NCBI RefSeq assembly: GCF_004569505.1
Contig: NZ_SPPK01000002.1
Span: forward strand, 992,001 to 1,056,000
Reading direction: 5' to 3'
From: Dysgonomonas mossii
Lineage (GTDB): Bacteria > Bacteroidota > Bacteroidia > Bacteroidales > Dysgonomonadaceae
Length of the DNA: 64,000 bases
Positions 45,096 to 53,660 of the stretch are shown here, piece by piece. The position numbers were made by a program, and so were the translations under genes. The notes under the pieces are model-generated. The model did not search any database. It saw only the letters and a program-made list of their open reading frames with translations, and was not told the DNA's origin. The first letter of the stretch is position 1. Every line of letters starts with the position of its first letter.

Positions 45096-45166
45096 ATTCT
45101 GATTTTCATAGAGTGTAATAATGAATTACAGATATTGACAGTAATTTAGATATTGAAGATATAAAT

Positions 45167-45201
45167 AAGAAAGCCGTCTGATATTTTCAGACGGCTTTCT
45201 T
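45167..45201. terminator. Bidirectional terminator, trxA / M16 protease
   Basis: Perfect inverted repeat AAGAAAGCCGTCTGA with a five-base loop, flanked by A-rich and T-rich tracts between convergent genes. Confidence 0.9.
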
Positions 45202-45231
45202 TATTTTGAAGTGAATTCTAAAAATCAGCTT

Positions 45232-48036
45232 TTATTTTTTCGGATTCATAATTACTTCTATATGATTTCCTTGAGATACCAATTGTTTAGTTAAAGCTTT
45301 GATATCATCTTTGGATAGGGAGTTCACAAGCGCTAGATAACTTGAATGGTTATCTTCTCCATAGAAATATTTAGAACCTAATATGCCCACCCAATAGCCG
45401 TTTTGTTTTTCATCCTCTTGGAATTTCTTTACCATATATTCTTTTACTTTCAGGAAGTCTGTATCTTCAGGGCCGTTCTCAGCTATCTTATTTATTTCGC
45501 GGCTGATAATAGGTGTTATTGAAGCGACTCTTTCAGGATCAGTATCAAAAGACATTTGCAATACACTCTGACCTGCCGGAATGCGAGAGATCCAAGAGCG
45601 TACCCCAACGCCATACGTACCGCCGGCTTCTTCTCTTACTGTACGCACATATACAATATCCAATATTTGCTTAAGCGCAGATAATGCAATTTGATTCTTT
45701 TGCTCATAGTTCAGAGTTCCGCTATACATTTCGAATGCAGATGTTTTTGGCGTTTTCATCTCTTGTTCGAAGACATTTTCAACGTGTCCTTTGCGTATAT
45801 TCGAATCTACATTCTTGTATTTGGCATCTTTGTTTCCTGATGGTAACGAAGCAAGATATTGTTCTACTAATGGTTTCAGAATAGCTTCGTCTACTGTACC
45901 CACAAAGTTGAAAACAAATGAACCTGGATTTGCATATATTTCTTTGTATATTTCAATAATACGATCGTAGTTCAATTTTTCTGCATCTTCTAACAACATA
46001 ACTTGCATGCGCGGGTTGTCTCCATACATGGCTTTAGTCTTGTTGATATTCAAGATGAAGGAAGGTTCGGATGTCAGGTTCTTCAGCTGATTTTTGATCA
46101 AATCCATAATGTTGGAGTATGCGCCTTCATCTTTACGTGGAGCTGTAAAATATAGATAAGTCAACTGAAGCATTGTTTCCAAATCCTTCATGTTTGAAGA
46201 TCCATTGAACCCTTGTGTATAAGCAGATATATTATTGTTTACATTCGCTGATTTGCCAGCCAATACTTTCTTGAGATCTGTAGAGCTGAAATTGCCAATA
46301 CCGCCTACTGATGGAACCATTGAAGCCATATTTGCATTATAGATATCAGCGTCAGGAACGATAGAAGTTCCTCCATAAGCATGAGCAGACATCAGTATCT
46401 CGTCATCTTTAAAGTCTGTTTTCTTAATAACTACTTTCATGCCGTTCGATAGTGTCCATATCGTAGTTCCTAGGGTGTTGTCAGCTTCGGTCTTTACGAT
46501 AGATCCCGGTTTTGGTAATTGGCTTACAAGAGGTTCGTTAGATACGGCTTCTTGGTATGCTGTAATATTTTCGGCTTCTACTTTCTTAAATACATTCAAT
46601 AACTCATCTGTTGCCGGATATACAAGTCCTTCTTTCTCAGGGCCTGTTACGGTAATGATAATGTTCTTATCCGCAATCAGTTGTTTTACAACAGCGTTAA
46701 TTGCTTGAGCATTAATAAACGGAGCAAACTTCTTAACGAAATCATATTCGTATTCGATACCCGGTATGCCTTCATCGCCGGTAAAGCTTCTTACATATTC
46801 TTGAACGTATCTGTTGTTAAGCTCTTTATTTCTGTTGTTATACATATTTTCATATTGTTCCAATAAAGTAGCTTTCGCTCTTTCTACTTCAGCATCAGTA
46901 TATCCGAATCTTTTGATGCGTTCATTTTCTCTTATCAGGCTCGCTAAAGTCTCATCAACCTTTCCTTCCTTACTTAGAGCAATAGTGGTCCATGCATCTT
47001 TTGTTTTCGATACGAAGAACTCTCCATCGTATGCATAGGATGCAGCAAAGGGAGCATCTCCTTTTTGAGATATTTCCTCTAAGCGATCTGATAGCATATT
47101 CGAAGCAAGGCTTTTTATGAAGCTAATAATCAGACCTTCCTGAGTTTGTTTTGTCTCAGCCGGTATTACATCGTGCTTAATATACAGAGTTACTTGAGTT
47201 CTTACAGCCTCGGGGTCGGTAATAACAGATACAATTGGTTTATCATTATCCGGAACAGGGAAGTAAACTCTTTCAGCCGGATTAACCGGTTTGGGGATAT
47301 CAGACCACATGGCTTTTATCTTAGCCTCTACCTCATCTACATTAATATCTCCAACAATAACGATCCCTTGCAAATCGGGACGATACCATGTATGGTAGTA
47401 ATCACGTAATGTCTGATAAGGGAAATTTTCTACAATTTCCATTTTACCAATCGGCATACGATCGGCGTATTTACTTCCTTCGAAGATAACAGGTAGCTGC
47501 TTATCCCATATACGGTATTGAGCACCGCTACGGGTACGCCATTCTTCCTTGATTACAAGTCTTTCTTCATCAATCTGCTCATCTTTCAGAGCGATAAATC
47601 CAGACCAGTCGTGCAATACCATCAAGCATGAGTCAATGATCGCATCACGTACTACGGGGACGTCATCCAAATTGTATACAGTTTCGTCAAACGAAGTGTA
47701 TGCATTTACATTTGCGCCAAACTTAACTCCGATTGACTCCAGATAGTTTAACATAGTCTTTTTACCCGGAAAGTTTTTTGACCCGTTGAAAGCCATGTGT
47801 TCAAGAAAGTGAGCCAATCCTGCCTGATTGTCTTCTTCCTGCATAGAACCTACCTTCTGAGCGATATAAAAGTTAGCTCGTTTCTCAGGGTAGGCGTTAT
47901 GACGGATATAGTATGTTAGTCCGTTTTCTAACTTCCCATATCTAACCTGCGGATCGATAGGTAGTTTTTCCATTGTTTGAGCTTTGACAAGTCCTGCTAT
48001 GGCTAGTAAAGCGATAAAAATAAAAGACTTCCTCAT
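45232..48036 (-). CDS. M16-family zinc metalloprotease (PqqL-like)
   Basis: The 934-residue protein has a signal peptide (cut after VKA) and two M16 halves. The first has the inverted zinc motif His76-x2-Glu79-His80 (AHFLEHMAFNG) and a distal Glu-rich segment (YTSFDETVYNLDDVP). The second half (from about residue 505, TIWTLSNGMKVVIKKTDFKDDEILMSAHAYGG) lacks the motif, as expected for the inactive half that closes the chamber. It should degrade peptides in the periplasm. It begins 20 bases after the EEP-fold gene on the same strand, so they are probably one transcript. Confidence 0.93.
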   Translation of the reverse strand: MRKSFIFIALLAIAGLVKAQTMEKLPIDPQVRYGKLENGLTYYIRHNAYPEKRANFYIAQKVGSMQEEDNQAGLAHFLEHMAFNGSKNFPGKKTMLNYLESIGVKFGANVNAYTSFDETVYNLDDVPVVRDAIIDSCLMVLHDWSGFIALKDEQIDEERLVIKEEWRTRSGAQYRIWDKQLPVIFEGSKYADRMPIGKMEIVENFPYQTLRDYYHTWYRPDLQGIVIVGDINVDEVEAKIKAMWSDIPKPVNPAERVYFPVPDNDKPIVSVITDPEAVRTQVTLYIKHDVIPAETKQTQEGLIISFIKSLASNMLSDRLEEISQKGDAPFAASYAYDGEFFVSKTKDAWTTIALSKEGKVDETLASLIRENERIKRFGYTDAEVERAKATLLEQYENMYNNRNKELNNRYVQEYVRSFTGDEGIPGIEYEYDFVKKFAPFINAQAINAVVKQLIADKNIIITVTGPEKEGLVYPATDELLNVFKKVEAENITAYQEAVSNEPLVSQLPKPGSIVKTEADNTLGTTIWTLSNGMKVVIKKTDFKDDEILMSAHAYGGTSIVPDADIYNANMASMVPSVGGIGNFSSTDLKKVLAGKSANVNNNISAYTQGFNGSSNMKDLETMLQLTYLYFTAPRKDEGAYSNIMDLIKNQLKNLTSEPSFILNINKTKAMYGDNPRMQVMLLEDAEKLNYDRIIEIYKEIYANPGSFVFNFVGTVDEAILKPLVEQYLASLPSGNKDAKYKNVDSNIRKGHVENVFEQEMKTPKTSAFEMYSGTLNYEQKNQIALSALKQILDIVYVRTVREEAGGTYGVGVRSWISRIPAGQSVLQMSFDTDPERVASITPIISREINKIAENGPEDTDFLKVKEYMVKKFQEDEKQNGYWVGILGSKYFYGEDNHSSYLALVNSLSKDDIKALTKQLVSQGNHIEVIMNPKK

Positions 48037-48055
48037 ATTATTAATGTTTAAAGTG

Positions 48056-48913
48056 TTATTCTATAGTTATTTTAGAAAGTACCGGCTTATGATCGGAGAC
48101 GAAAGTTCCGTTTAAAGTGTCGGGCAAGACTACATAATCTTGTACCTTTATTTGTTTACTCACAAATATATAATCAATTAGAGGACGTTCGCTTTCAGCT
48201 AGTCTGCCAAAGTTGTGGAATGTCCAGTCTGTACCTGATGTTTTTAGGGCAATCGTTTTACTGTCTAACAAGTGATTAGTCTTTGATGCATCTGTAATAT
48301 TCTTAATCGCTTCCGATTGCGGAGTATCATTAAAGTCTCCTGTAAGTACTATCGGCAGACCTTTTCCCAAGTCTTCAGCTTTCTTTAATAGTAAGTTTCC
48401 GCCTTCTTTTCGGGCAATCAATCCATCGTTATCAAGATGTGTATTAATAGCAAATATTTCTTTACCCGTAGCTTTTTCTTTTAGGATGGCCCATGTTGCC
48501 ACACGTATATATGATGCATCCCAACCTTTAGAACCTGCTAATTCTGGAGTTTCGCTTACCCAGAATGTACCGGACTCTATAGCCGAGAATCTATCTTTTT
48601 TATAGAAAATGGGGCTGAATTCTCCTTTGTCTGCACCATCTTCGCGTCCTACGCCTATTGCTGTGTATTGGGGCAGGCGTTCTTTCAGGTCATTCATCTG
48701 GTTCAACAAAACCTCTTGCATGCCGAGTATATCCACATCATTCATCCGAACCATTTCAGCGGCATTATCTTTTCTGTATTGCCAGCTGTTAAGACTGTCG
48801 CTGGGAACATCCAAACGAATATTGAATGTCATAACATTCAGCTCTAAAGGTTTTGTTTTACAGGATGATATGAAAAGTAGTGAGGGTAGTAATAAGTAAA
48901 TTAATTTTTTCAT
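48056..48913 (-). CDS. Endonuclease/exonuclease/phosphatase-fold lipoprotein
   Basis: The 285-residue protein has a lipoprotein signal with Cys18 (LFISSCKTK). The EEP fold is clear: LNVMTFNIRLD, DILGMQEVL with the metal-binding Glu, INTHLDNDG, LTGDFNDTPQS and the terminal SDHKPV with the catalytic His. Members cleave phosphodiester or phosphomonoester bonds in nucleic acids, lipids or sugars; being an envelope lipoprotein, this one is more likely to act on an exported phospho-substrate than on DNA inside the cell. It lies between a DgkA-like kinase and the M16 protease. Confidence 0.88.
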   Translation of the reverse strand: MKKLIYLLLPSLLFISSCKTKPLELNVMTFNIRLDVPSDSLNSWQYRKDNAAEMVRMNDVDILGMQEVLLNQMNDLKERLPQYTAIGVGREDGADKGEFSPIFYKKDRFSAIESGTFWVSETPELAGSKGWDASYIRVATWAILKEKATGKEIFAINTHLDNDGLIARKEGGNLLLKKAEDLGKGLPIVLTGDFNDTPQSEAIKNITDASKTNHLLDSKTIALKTSGTDWTFHNFGRLAESERPLIDYIFVSKQIKVQDYVVLPDTLNGTFVSDHKPVLSKITIE

Positions 48914-48958
48914 TTTAAGTACGTTAATTGAATGAAACTATTTATTGGTATTTGAAAT

Positions 48959-49357
48959 TTATGTAAATAAATTATACAATTTGGGTAAGAAAATAATAGC
49001 TCCGCAGATGACAGATATTACAGACGATACAAAAACTGCAGCTGCGGCAAGGTCTTCTACTTTTTTTATAACTTCGTTCCACTGAGGTGATATATAATCA
49101 CATATATTCTCGATGGCAGAATTTATTATCTCTAGGCTAAAAACTAACGCTATCAGAATACATATAACAAGCCATTCTGTATTTGATATTTTTAAAAGAA
49201 ATCCCGCCGTAACTACGACTATTACAATAGCTATATGTATACGGGAATTATGCTCTTCCAAAAATAATACTCTCAAACCGTTTAGTGCATATAAAGCCGA
49301 TTTAGAACGCTTTTTTAGCGAAAATTTTTCCGAACCTTTTTTGCTCATTTCAGGCAA
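48959..49357 (-). CDS. DgkA-family lipid kinase
   Basis: The 132-residue protein (a second ATG lies three codons in) has three membrane helices and the DgkA family motif EIINSAIENICDYISPQWNEVIKKVEDLAAAAVFV, with the catalytic Glu and Asn. The basic N terminus (SKKGSEKFSLKKRSKSALYALNGLR) fits. Family members phosphorylate diacylglycerol or undecaprenol; in many bacteria outside enterics the substrate is undecaprenol. The usual KD just before the last helix is ED here. It stands 45 bases upstream of the EEP-fold gene, same strand. Confidence 0.88.
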   Translation of the reverse strand: MPEMSKKGSEKFSLKKRSKSALYALNGLRVLFLEEHNSRIHIAIVIVVVTAGFLLKISNTEWLVICILIALVFSLEIINSAIENICDYISPQWNEVIKKVEDLAAAAVFVSSVISVICGAIIFLPKLYNLFT

Positions 49358-49455
49358 CCCTTAAATTGGAATACATTTGAATCGCTAATTTAGTAACAAA
49401 AAAATGATAAAAAGACAGTTCCTGCTTCTTTTTGGCAAATAACTTTTGCTTTTTA

Positions 49456-49487
49456 TTTGTTTCTGATATTCGGTTTCTGTAATTTTG
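49456..49487 (+). promoter_or_regulatory. Promoter of the small lipoprotein gene
   Basis: TTTG at 49456-49459 and TAATTTTG at 49480-49487, separated by 20 bases, are the best -33/-7 pair in the window. The start codon is 21 bases further. Confidence 0.7.
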
Positions 49488-49507
49488 AATAACAAAATCT
49501 GAAAAAT

Positions 49508-49858
49508 ATGAAAAAGTACATATTCTTTTTATTATTGTCTATCGGATTGACTTCTTGTAATTTGAGTTATCAAAACAATCTGGAGAAAATGGGTGATGCT
49601 GTAAGGCAGCACATGAGGTACAGGGATACAGATAATGGGACTATAACCAAAGTGGAATACTTTAAGCCGATATCGTACGAAAAAATAGCCAAAGAAAAAC
49701 GTCAGAAACCTGATGAGGCTTACTTATTGCGGGTATACATTCAGGGTACATGGTCTTATGACAACAGTTATAGGATATATAATATCAATGACACTGTCAA
49801 TTGTTATCTGAACGAAGACAAAAAGGTGTTGAGGATGGATGAGAATAAAGAAAACTAA
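49508..49858 (+). CDS. Small lipoprotein of unknown function
   Basis: The 116-residue product has a lipoprotein signal with lipobox LTSC (Cys17). The mature part of about 100 residues has mixed charge with strands such as GTITKVEYFKPISYEKI and AYLLRVYIQGTWSYDNSYRIYNINDTVNCYLNEDKKVLRM, suggesting a small beta domain. I do not recognise the family. A good promoter and a terminator show that it is an independent gene. Confidence 0.75.
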   Translation: MKKYIFFLLLSIGLTSCNLSYQNNLEKMGDAVRQHMRYRDTDNGTITKVEYFKPISYEKIAKEKRQKPDEAYLLRVYIQGTWSYDNSYRIYNINDTVNCYLNEDKKVLRMDENKEN

Positions 49859-49885
49859 GAAAACTATCTTCAATATAGAAAATAG

Positions 49886-49935
49886 GAGGGCATTTCTTCT
49901 TTCATTTTAGAAAGGGAAATTGCCCTCTTTTAATA
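49886..49935 (+). terminator. Terminator after the small lipoprotein gene
   Basis: GAGGGCA pairs with TGCCCTC across a loop that itself has TTTC/GAAA pairing, followed by TTTT. Confidence 0.7.
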
Positions 49936-49964
49936 TATCTGCTCGATTATTAAATTATTTCATG

Positions 49965-49972
49965 TAATTTTG
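49965..49972 (+). promoter_or_regulatory. -7 box for aroC
   Basis: TAATTTTG matches TAnnTTTG and lies 26 bases before the aroC start. Confidence 0.5.
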
Positions 49973-49998
49973 TATTATTATCATATTTAAGATTATCG

Positions 49999-51087
49999 AT
50001 GAATACTTTTGGAAATATATTCAGACTTACTTCTTATGGAGAGTCTCATGGTGCTGGTATCGGTGGAGTTATTGATGGTTGCCCTGCAGGGATAACGGTC
50101 GATATGGAGTTTATACAAAACGAACTAAACCGCCGTCGTCCGGGACAATCTAAGATAACTACTCCTCGCAAAGAAGCAGATGAAGTAGAGTTCTTATCGG
50201 GGATATATGATGGTAAAACTACCGGAGTACCGATAGGATTTCTTATTCGAAATAATAATCAGCATTCGTCAGATTACGATAACCTGAAAGATATTTATCG
50301 TCCCTCTCATGCAGACTATACATATTCTCAGAAGTATGGTATACGTGATCACCGTGGAGGAGGCAGGTCGTCGGCCCGTGAAACTATTGCTCGCTGTGTA
50401 GGCGGGGCATTAGCTAAGCTTGCGTTGAAGCAATTAGGAGTAGAAATATTGGCTTATACTTCGCAAGTGGGACATATAAAGCTGGAAAAACTATACAAGG
50501 ATTATGATCTGTCACTTATAGAATCTACACCTGTACGTTGTCCCGATCAGGAGAAAGCGCAGTTGATGATAGAACTTATCGAAGAGGTTAAGTCGAAAGG
50601 GGATACTATTGGCGGCGTTATTTCGTGCGTTATAAAGGGTGCCCCTGTAGGATTAGGTGAGCCTGTATTTAATAAGTTACATGCCGCTTTAGGCAATGCT
50701 ATGCTTGGTATAAATGCGGTGAAAGGGTTTGAATACGGCGATGGATTCGATGTAAATCATAGAGGATCGGAGGTTAATGATGTATTCTATAACGATAATG
50801 GTAAGATAGGAACTAAGACAAACCATTCGGGCGGTATACAAGGTGGAATATCAAACGGACAAGATATCTATTTTCGTGTAGCTTTCAAACCTGTGGCAAC
50901 AATTTTGATGCATCAGGAGACTGTAAATAAAGATGGAGATAGCACAGACCTTAAGGCTCGTGGACGTCACGACGCTTGTGTACTACCTCGTGCAGTACCA
51001 ATTGTTGAGGCTATGGCGGCGATGACTATTTTAGATTATTATCTTTTGAGCTGTACAAATCGTGTTTTCTTGGATAAGCTTTCTTAG
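49999..51087 (+). CDS. aroC: Chorismate synthase
   Basis: The 362-residue enzyme converts 5-enolpyruvylshikimate-3-phosphate to chorismate using reduced FMN, the last step of the shikimate pathway. Family signatures are present: [18 protein letters not shown] at the N terminus, [29 protein letters not shown] in the middle, and the [14 protein letters not shown] and [20 protein letters not shown] blocks near the end. Length is normal. Its last 62 bases overlap the 3' end of the convergent gene below. No other shikimate genes are in the window. Confidence 0.97.
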   Translation: MNTFGNIFRLTSYGESHGAGIGGVIDGCPAGITVDMEFIQNELNRRRPGQSKITTPRKEADEVEFLSGIYDGKTTGVPIGFLIRNNNQHSSDYDNLKDIYRPSHADYTYSQKYGIRDHRGGGRSSARETIARCVGGALAKLALKQLGVEILAYTSQVGHIKLEKLYKDYDLSLIESTPVRCPDQEKAQLMIELIEEVKSKGDTIGGVISCVIKGAPVGLGEPVFNKLHAALGNAMLGINAVKGFEYGDGFDVNHRGSEVNDVFYNDNGKIGTKTNHSGGIQGGISNGQDIYFRVAFKPVATILMHQETVNKDGDSTDLKARGRHDACVLPRAVPIVEAMAAMTILDYYLLSCTNRVFLDKLS

Positions 51088-51385
51088 GTGATCTCAGCCC
51101 TTTGATCAAGTGCTTAGTTGCTAAAATGGGATTGTGAAGTAGCATTCGTGGACCGGAGTACTTCATAATTTCTTTTATTCTTTCTCTCATTTCCGAACTA
51201 TAGCAATGAACTTTACAGTTTTGACATGTGGGTTTATCCTCACCAAATATGCATTTCGTTAACTTTCTTTGTGCGTAATTGTTCAGTTTAGCGCAAGATG
51301 AGCATAAAGCATGACTTGTACCATGTTTATCTTTACAGTACAAGTGAATCATCTTTCCGATGGTCTTTTTTTCTGTAGTATTCAT
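51026..51385 (-). CDS. YgbA-type (nitrous-oxide-stimulated promoter) protein
   Basis: The 119-residue protein has the Cys pattern of the YgbA_NO family: [47 protein letters not shown], seven cysteines that could bind a metal or a cluster, followed by a helical [16 protein letters not shown] block. Members in enterics sit in nitrosative-stress regulons. The basic C-terminal 20 residues overlap the end of aroC on the other strand. A flavodiiron protein, another NO-related enzyme, occurs in the window but far away. The biochemical role is unknown. Confidence 0.8.
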   Translation of the reverse strand: MNTTEKKTIGKMIHLYCKDKHGTSHALCSSCAKLNNYAQRKLTKCIFGEDKPTCQNCKVHCYSSEMRERIKEIMKYSGPRMLLHNPILATKHLIKGLRSPKKAYPRKHDLYSSKDNNLK

Positions 51386-51447
51386 TTACAAAGAATCTCC
51401 TATATAGAAGATAGGTATAGTGATTATGATCAAAAATGATCGCTCTA

Positions 51448-52161
51448 TTATTCAAAGTTAAACACAAGTGATATCATTCGTGTTTTTCCCGATGAAATCG
51501 CTTGAGTATATTTAATTAAATCTTTATCTGATAGATCTGATCTGTCTTTATTTACAACATCCGCTAGTCCGAATGAAAATTTTAATTCAGGACACAGTTT
51601 GAATAACGGTAAATACAAATTACACCCAACGCCAAATTCTAAACCATAGTCCATCGATTTGAAGCGGAGTATATCATTCTTCTTTTGTCCGATATTTAAA
51701 GCAGCATATGCCCCTGCAAGCAGGTAGGGTCTGAAATTTCCTGTACGGTCTGCGCTAAATTTAAGATAAAGAGGTAGTGTTAAATAATTACTCCTCAAGG
51801 CTGATTCGTATTCTTTGCCTGATGTTTGCTCTTTAAAAACAAAACGCCTTTCTCCAAAATGTAGAGAAGGAGTGGTACGAAGATTGAAATATTGATTCAA
51901 ATATCTGTCGGCTATCATACCTACACTAAACCCTACCGAATAGGACGGTATTTCCGTAAACCAAGCTTCACCGTTATCTCCCACATAGCCCGAATGTGAT
52001 ATAATAAGGTCTTGCGCTTGGAATCCAATCATAAAGCCCAAATGATACATCTTTTGATCTGCAAAAGGTAGGTTTTGCGGTTTACGAGTCTGTGCCTGCA
52101 TATTAATACCGAACAGGACAATAAAAGATAGGTATAATAGTATTAATTTCTGCTGTTTCAA
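51448..52161 (-). CDS. porT: PorT-family outer-membrane barrel (type IX secretion)
   Basis: The 237-residue protein has a signal peptide (cut near NMQAQ) and a barrel of about eight strands ending MISLVFNFE. The pattern MYHLGFMIGFQAQDLIISHSG after the signal, then NLRTTPSLHFGERRFVF, SNYLTLPLYLKFSA and FRPYLLAGAYAALNI, fits PorT, an outer-membrane protein required for type IX secretion in Porphyromonas gingivalis. No other core type IX genes are next to it, and I find no clear type IX C-terminal signal on proteins in this window. A general porin-family barrel is the alternative. Confidence 0.78.
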   Translation of the reverse strand: MKQQKLILLYLSFIVLFGINMQAQTRKPQNLPFADQKMYHLGFMIGFQAQDLIISHSGYVGDNGEAWFTEIPSYSVGFSVGMIADRYLNQYFNLRTTPSLHFGERRFVFKEQTSGKEYESALRSNYLTLPLYLKFSADRTGNFRPYLLAGAYAALNIGQKKNDILRFKSMDYGLEFGVGCNLYLPLFKLCPELKFSFGLADVVNKDRSDLSDKDLIKYTQAISSGKTRMISLVFNFE

Positions 52162-52398
52162 AATTCAGTATTTATTTCTAATAACGTAATTTGCTGTTAG
52201 TTATTGCAAAGTACTTATTTTAATCTAGAAAGCGTAAAAATAGTAATTTCTTCATCTTATTGATGTAAAACAAAAACTATTCATAATTAGTTTATTGCCA
52301 GGTAAATAATGTTGAGCGAGCCTTTCGTAAATAGATATAAACAATATAAATATTAATAATATCTAATCCTATCTATTTTAGATACAGAAAAAACTCAT

Positions 52399-52406
52399 TA
52401 TATTTG
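52399..52406 (+). promoter_or_regulatory. -7 box for the ferredoxin gene
   Basis: TATATTTG matches TAnnTTTG exactly, 40 bases upstream of the ferredoxin start. Confidence 0.55.
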
Positions 52407-52445
52407 CCAAATCAAAGTTAGTAATAATATTAAAAAACAAAAATC

Positions 52446-52613
52446 ATGGCTTACGTTATTAATGAAGATTGTATTGCTTGCGGTACTTGCATCGATGAAT
52501 GTCCTGTAAATGCAATATCAGAAGGAGACATCTACAAAATTGATCCAGATGCATGTACTGACTGTGGTACTTGTGCTGATGCTTGTCCAACTGAAGCAAT
52601 TCATCCTGCTTAA
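52446..52613 (+). CDS. 2[4Fe-4S] ferredoxin, 55 residues
   Basis: A short gene encodes MAYVINEDCIACGTCIDECP followed by a second half with CTDCGTCADACPTEAI. Each half has C-x2-C-x2-C-x3-CP, the clostridial-type ferredoxin pattern binding two 4Fe-4S clusters. It is a low-potential electron carrier for enzymes such as pyruvate:ferredoxin oxidoreductase in anaerobes. The two halves resemble each other, as expected from the ancient duplication. It has its own promoter and terminator, so it is a single-gene unit. The start ATG gives the usual length. Confidence 0.95.
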   Translation: MAYVINEDCIACGTCIDECPVNAISEGDIYKIDPDACTDCGTCADACPTEAIHPA

Positions 52614-52639
52614 TTAGAATTATCAGGATAACAAAATAT

Positions 52640-52666
52640 AAAGGAAGCTTTTTAGCTTCCTTTTTT
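52640..52666 (+). terminator. Terminator of the ferredoxin gene
   Basis: AAGGAAGCT / AGCTTCCTT hairpin followed by T residues, 27 bases after the stop. Confidence 0.88.
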
Positions 52667-52817
52667 GTTTTTATAGTAGTTGCCAAGAAAAGTCTTAGTC
52701 CTTTCTGTTTCTTATTGAATGCTTTGTTAGACTATAAAAGTGATTTGTTTGGGAATTGAGGGTGATTGTTATGGAATTATTCCAGATTGAGACTCCATAT
52801 GATATAAATAATATGAT

Positions 52818-53321
52818 ATGAGAACTGTATTGCTGCTATCTATCTTTATGCTTATTTTTATACTAATATCTTGTAAAAAAAATCAAGATCGATCAATGAT
52901 AGGGAATAGAGAAAAAAATTCTATATGTTGGAAAACTCTTAGAATTGAATCTCAAAATCAGGTAATAGTTATTGATAAATATGAGAATTATGGAGTTCGA
53001 GATACATGTGACCTTAAAGAGGTAAGAATCAATGAATCTGTCATCGAATATAAGCCTATAAATCGAGGACAAGAATATTTTGATATAACAGAACAAGAGA
53101 AAGATTCAGTGTTTTATTATATCTACGATATTGTGACAAATCCTGTTTATACAGAACAATTCGCGACCTGCTATGTAGGTAATATTTCTATTGGATTTAG
53201 TACAGGGAGTGTAACTCAATTATGTAAATATAATTCCGTTGGCAATTGGACTACAATATCACTTTCAACAGAGAAGTTGTATAATTTATTGAGAAGAAAA
53301 ACAAAAATTTCAAAGTATTAG
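52818..53321 (+). CDS. Lipoprotein of unknown function
   Basis: The 167-residue product has a lipoprotein signal with lipobox LISC (Cys19) followed by KKNQDRS. The mature part has strands such as NQVIVIDKYENYGVRDTCDLKEVRINESVIEYKP and a later PVYTEQFATCYVGNISIGFSTGSVTQLCKYNSVGNWTTISLSTEKLYNLL, with four mature cysteines that might pair. I do not recognise the family. Codon use is AT-rich like the neighbours. No clear promoter or terminator is seen, and it is followed by the convergent tRNA gene. Confidence 0.65.
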   Translation: MRTVLLLSIFMLIFILISCKKNQDRSMIGNREKNSICWKTLRIESQNQVIVIDKYENYGVRDTCDLKEVRINESVIEYKPINRGQEYFDITEQEKDSVFYYIYDIVTNPVYTEQFATCYVGNISIGFSTGSVTQLCKYNSVGNWTTISLSTEKLYNLLRRKTKISKY

Positions 53322-53424
53322 ATTTCTGTCGAATGATAGAATGATCTTCTTGCATTCTTCAATGCTTGGTTTCACTGATCATACATTTACAAGTATTGTA
53401 AAATATTCCAAAATCAATATATAT

Positions 53425-53462
53425 AACAGAAAAGCAATCTCATTTGAGATTGCTTTTCTGTT
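53425..53462 (-). terminator. Hairpin after the initiator tRNA
   Basis: An 18-bp perfect inverted repeat, AACAGAAAAGCAATCTCA and its complement, starts two bases beyond the tRNA 3' end on the minus strand. It probably ends the transcript and shields the 3' trailer until processing. No long U tract is seen. Confidence 0.75.
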
Positions 53463-53464
53463 AG

Positions 53465-53536
53465 TTGCGGAGACCGGATTCGAACCGATGACCTCCAGGT
53501 TATGAGCCTGGCGAGCTACCACTGCTCCACCCCGCG
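53465..53536 (-). tRNA. Initiator tRNA-fMet (CAT)
   Basis: On the minus strand the 72-base gene starts CGCGGGGTGGAGCAG and ends with the discriminator A. The anticodon loop is CTCATAA (CAT). The acceptor stem has the C1 x A72 mismatch that marks initiator tRNA for formylation and excludes it from elongation; the T arm reads GGTTCGAATCC. CCA is not encoded (CTAA follows). The anticodon stem is CCAGG/CCTGG: the pairs at 30-40 and 31-39 are G-C, but 29-41 is A-U, not G-C as in the usual three-G-C initiator stem. Genomic neighbours are a lipoprotein and a DUF3078 gene. Confidence 0.95.
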
Positions 53537-53660
53537 ATCTTGTGAGTGCAAAAGTATAGAAATAATCATAACATTCCAAATAAAAACGGGTAAATAAATA
53601 AATTATTTCTATACTTGCAAGTTACTTATTGATTACAAGGATGTTAAAAAAGGAAATATT

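Noticed and set aside
53379..53579. 66-codon minus-strand frame over the tRNA
   Set aside because: Its central part is the tRNA-fMet read as protein (ARSRGGAVVARQAHNLEVIGSNPVSATN), a common false gene.
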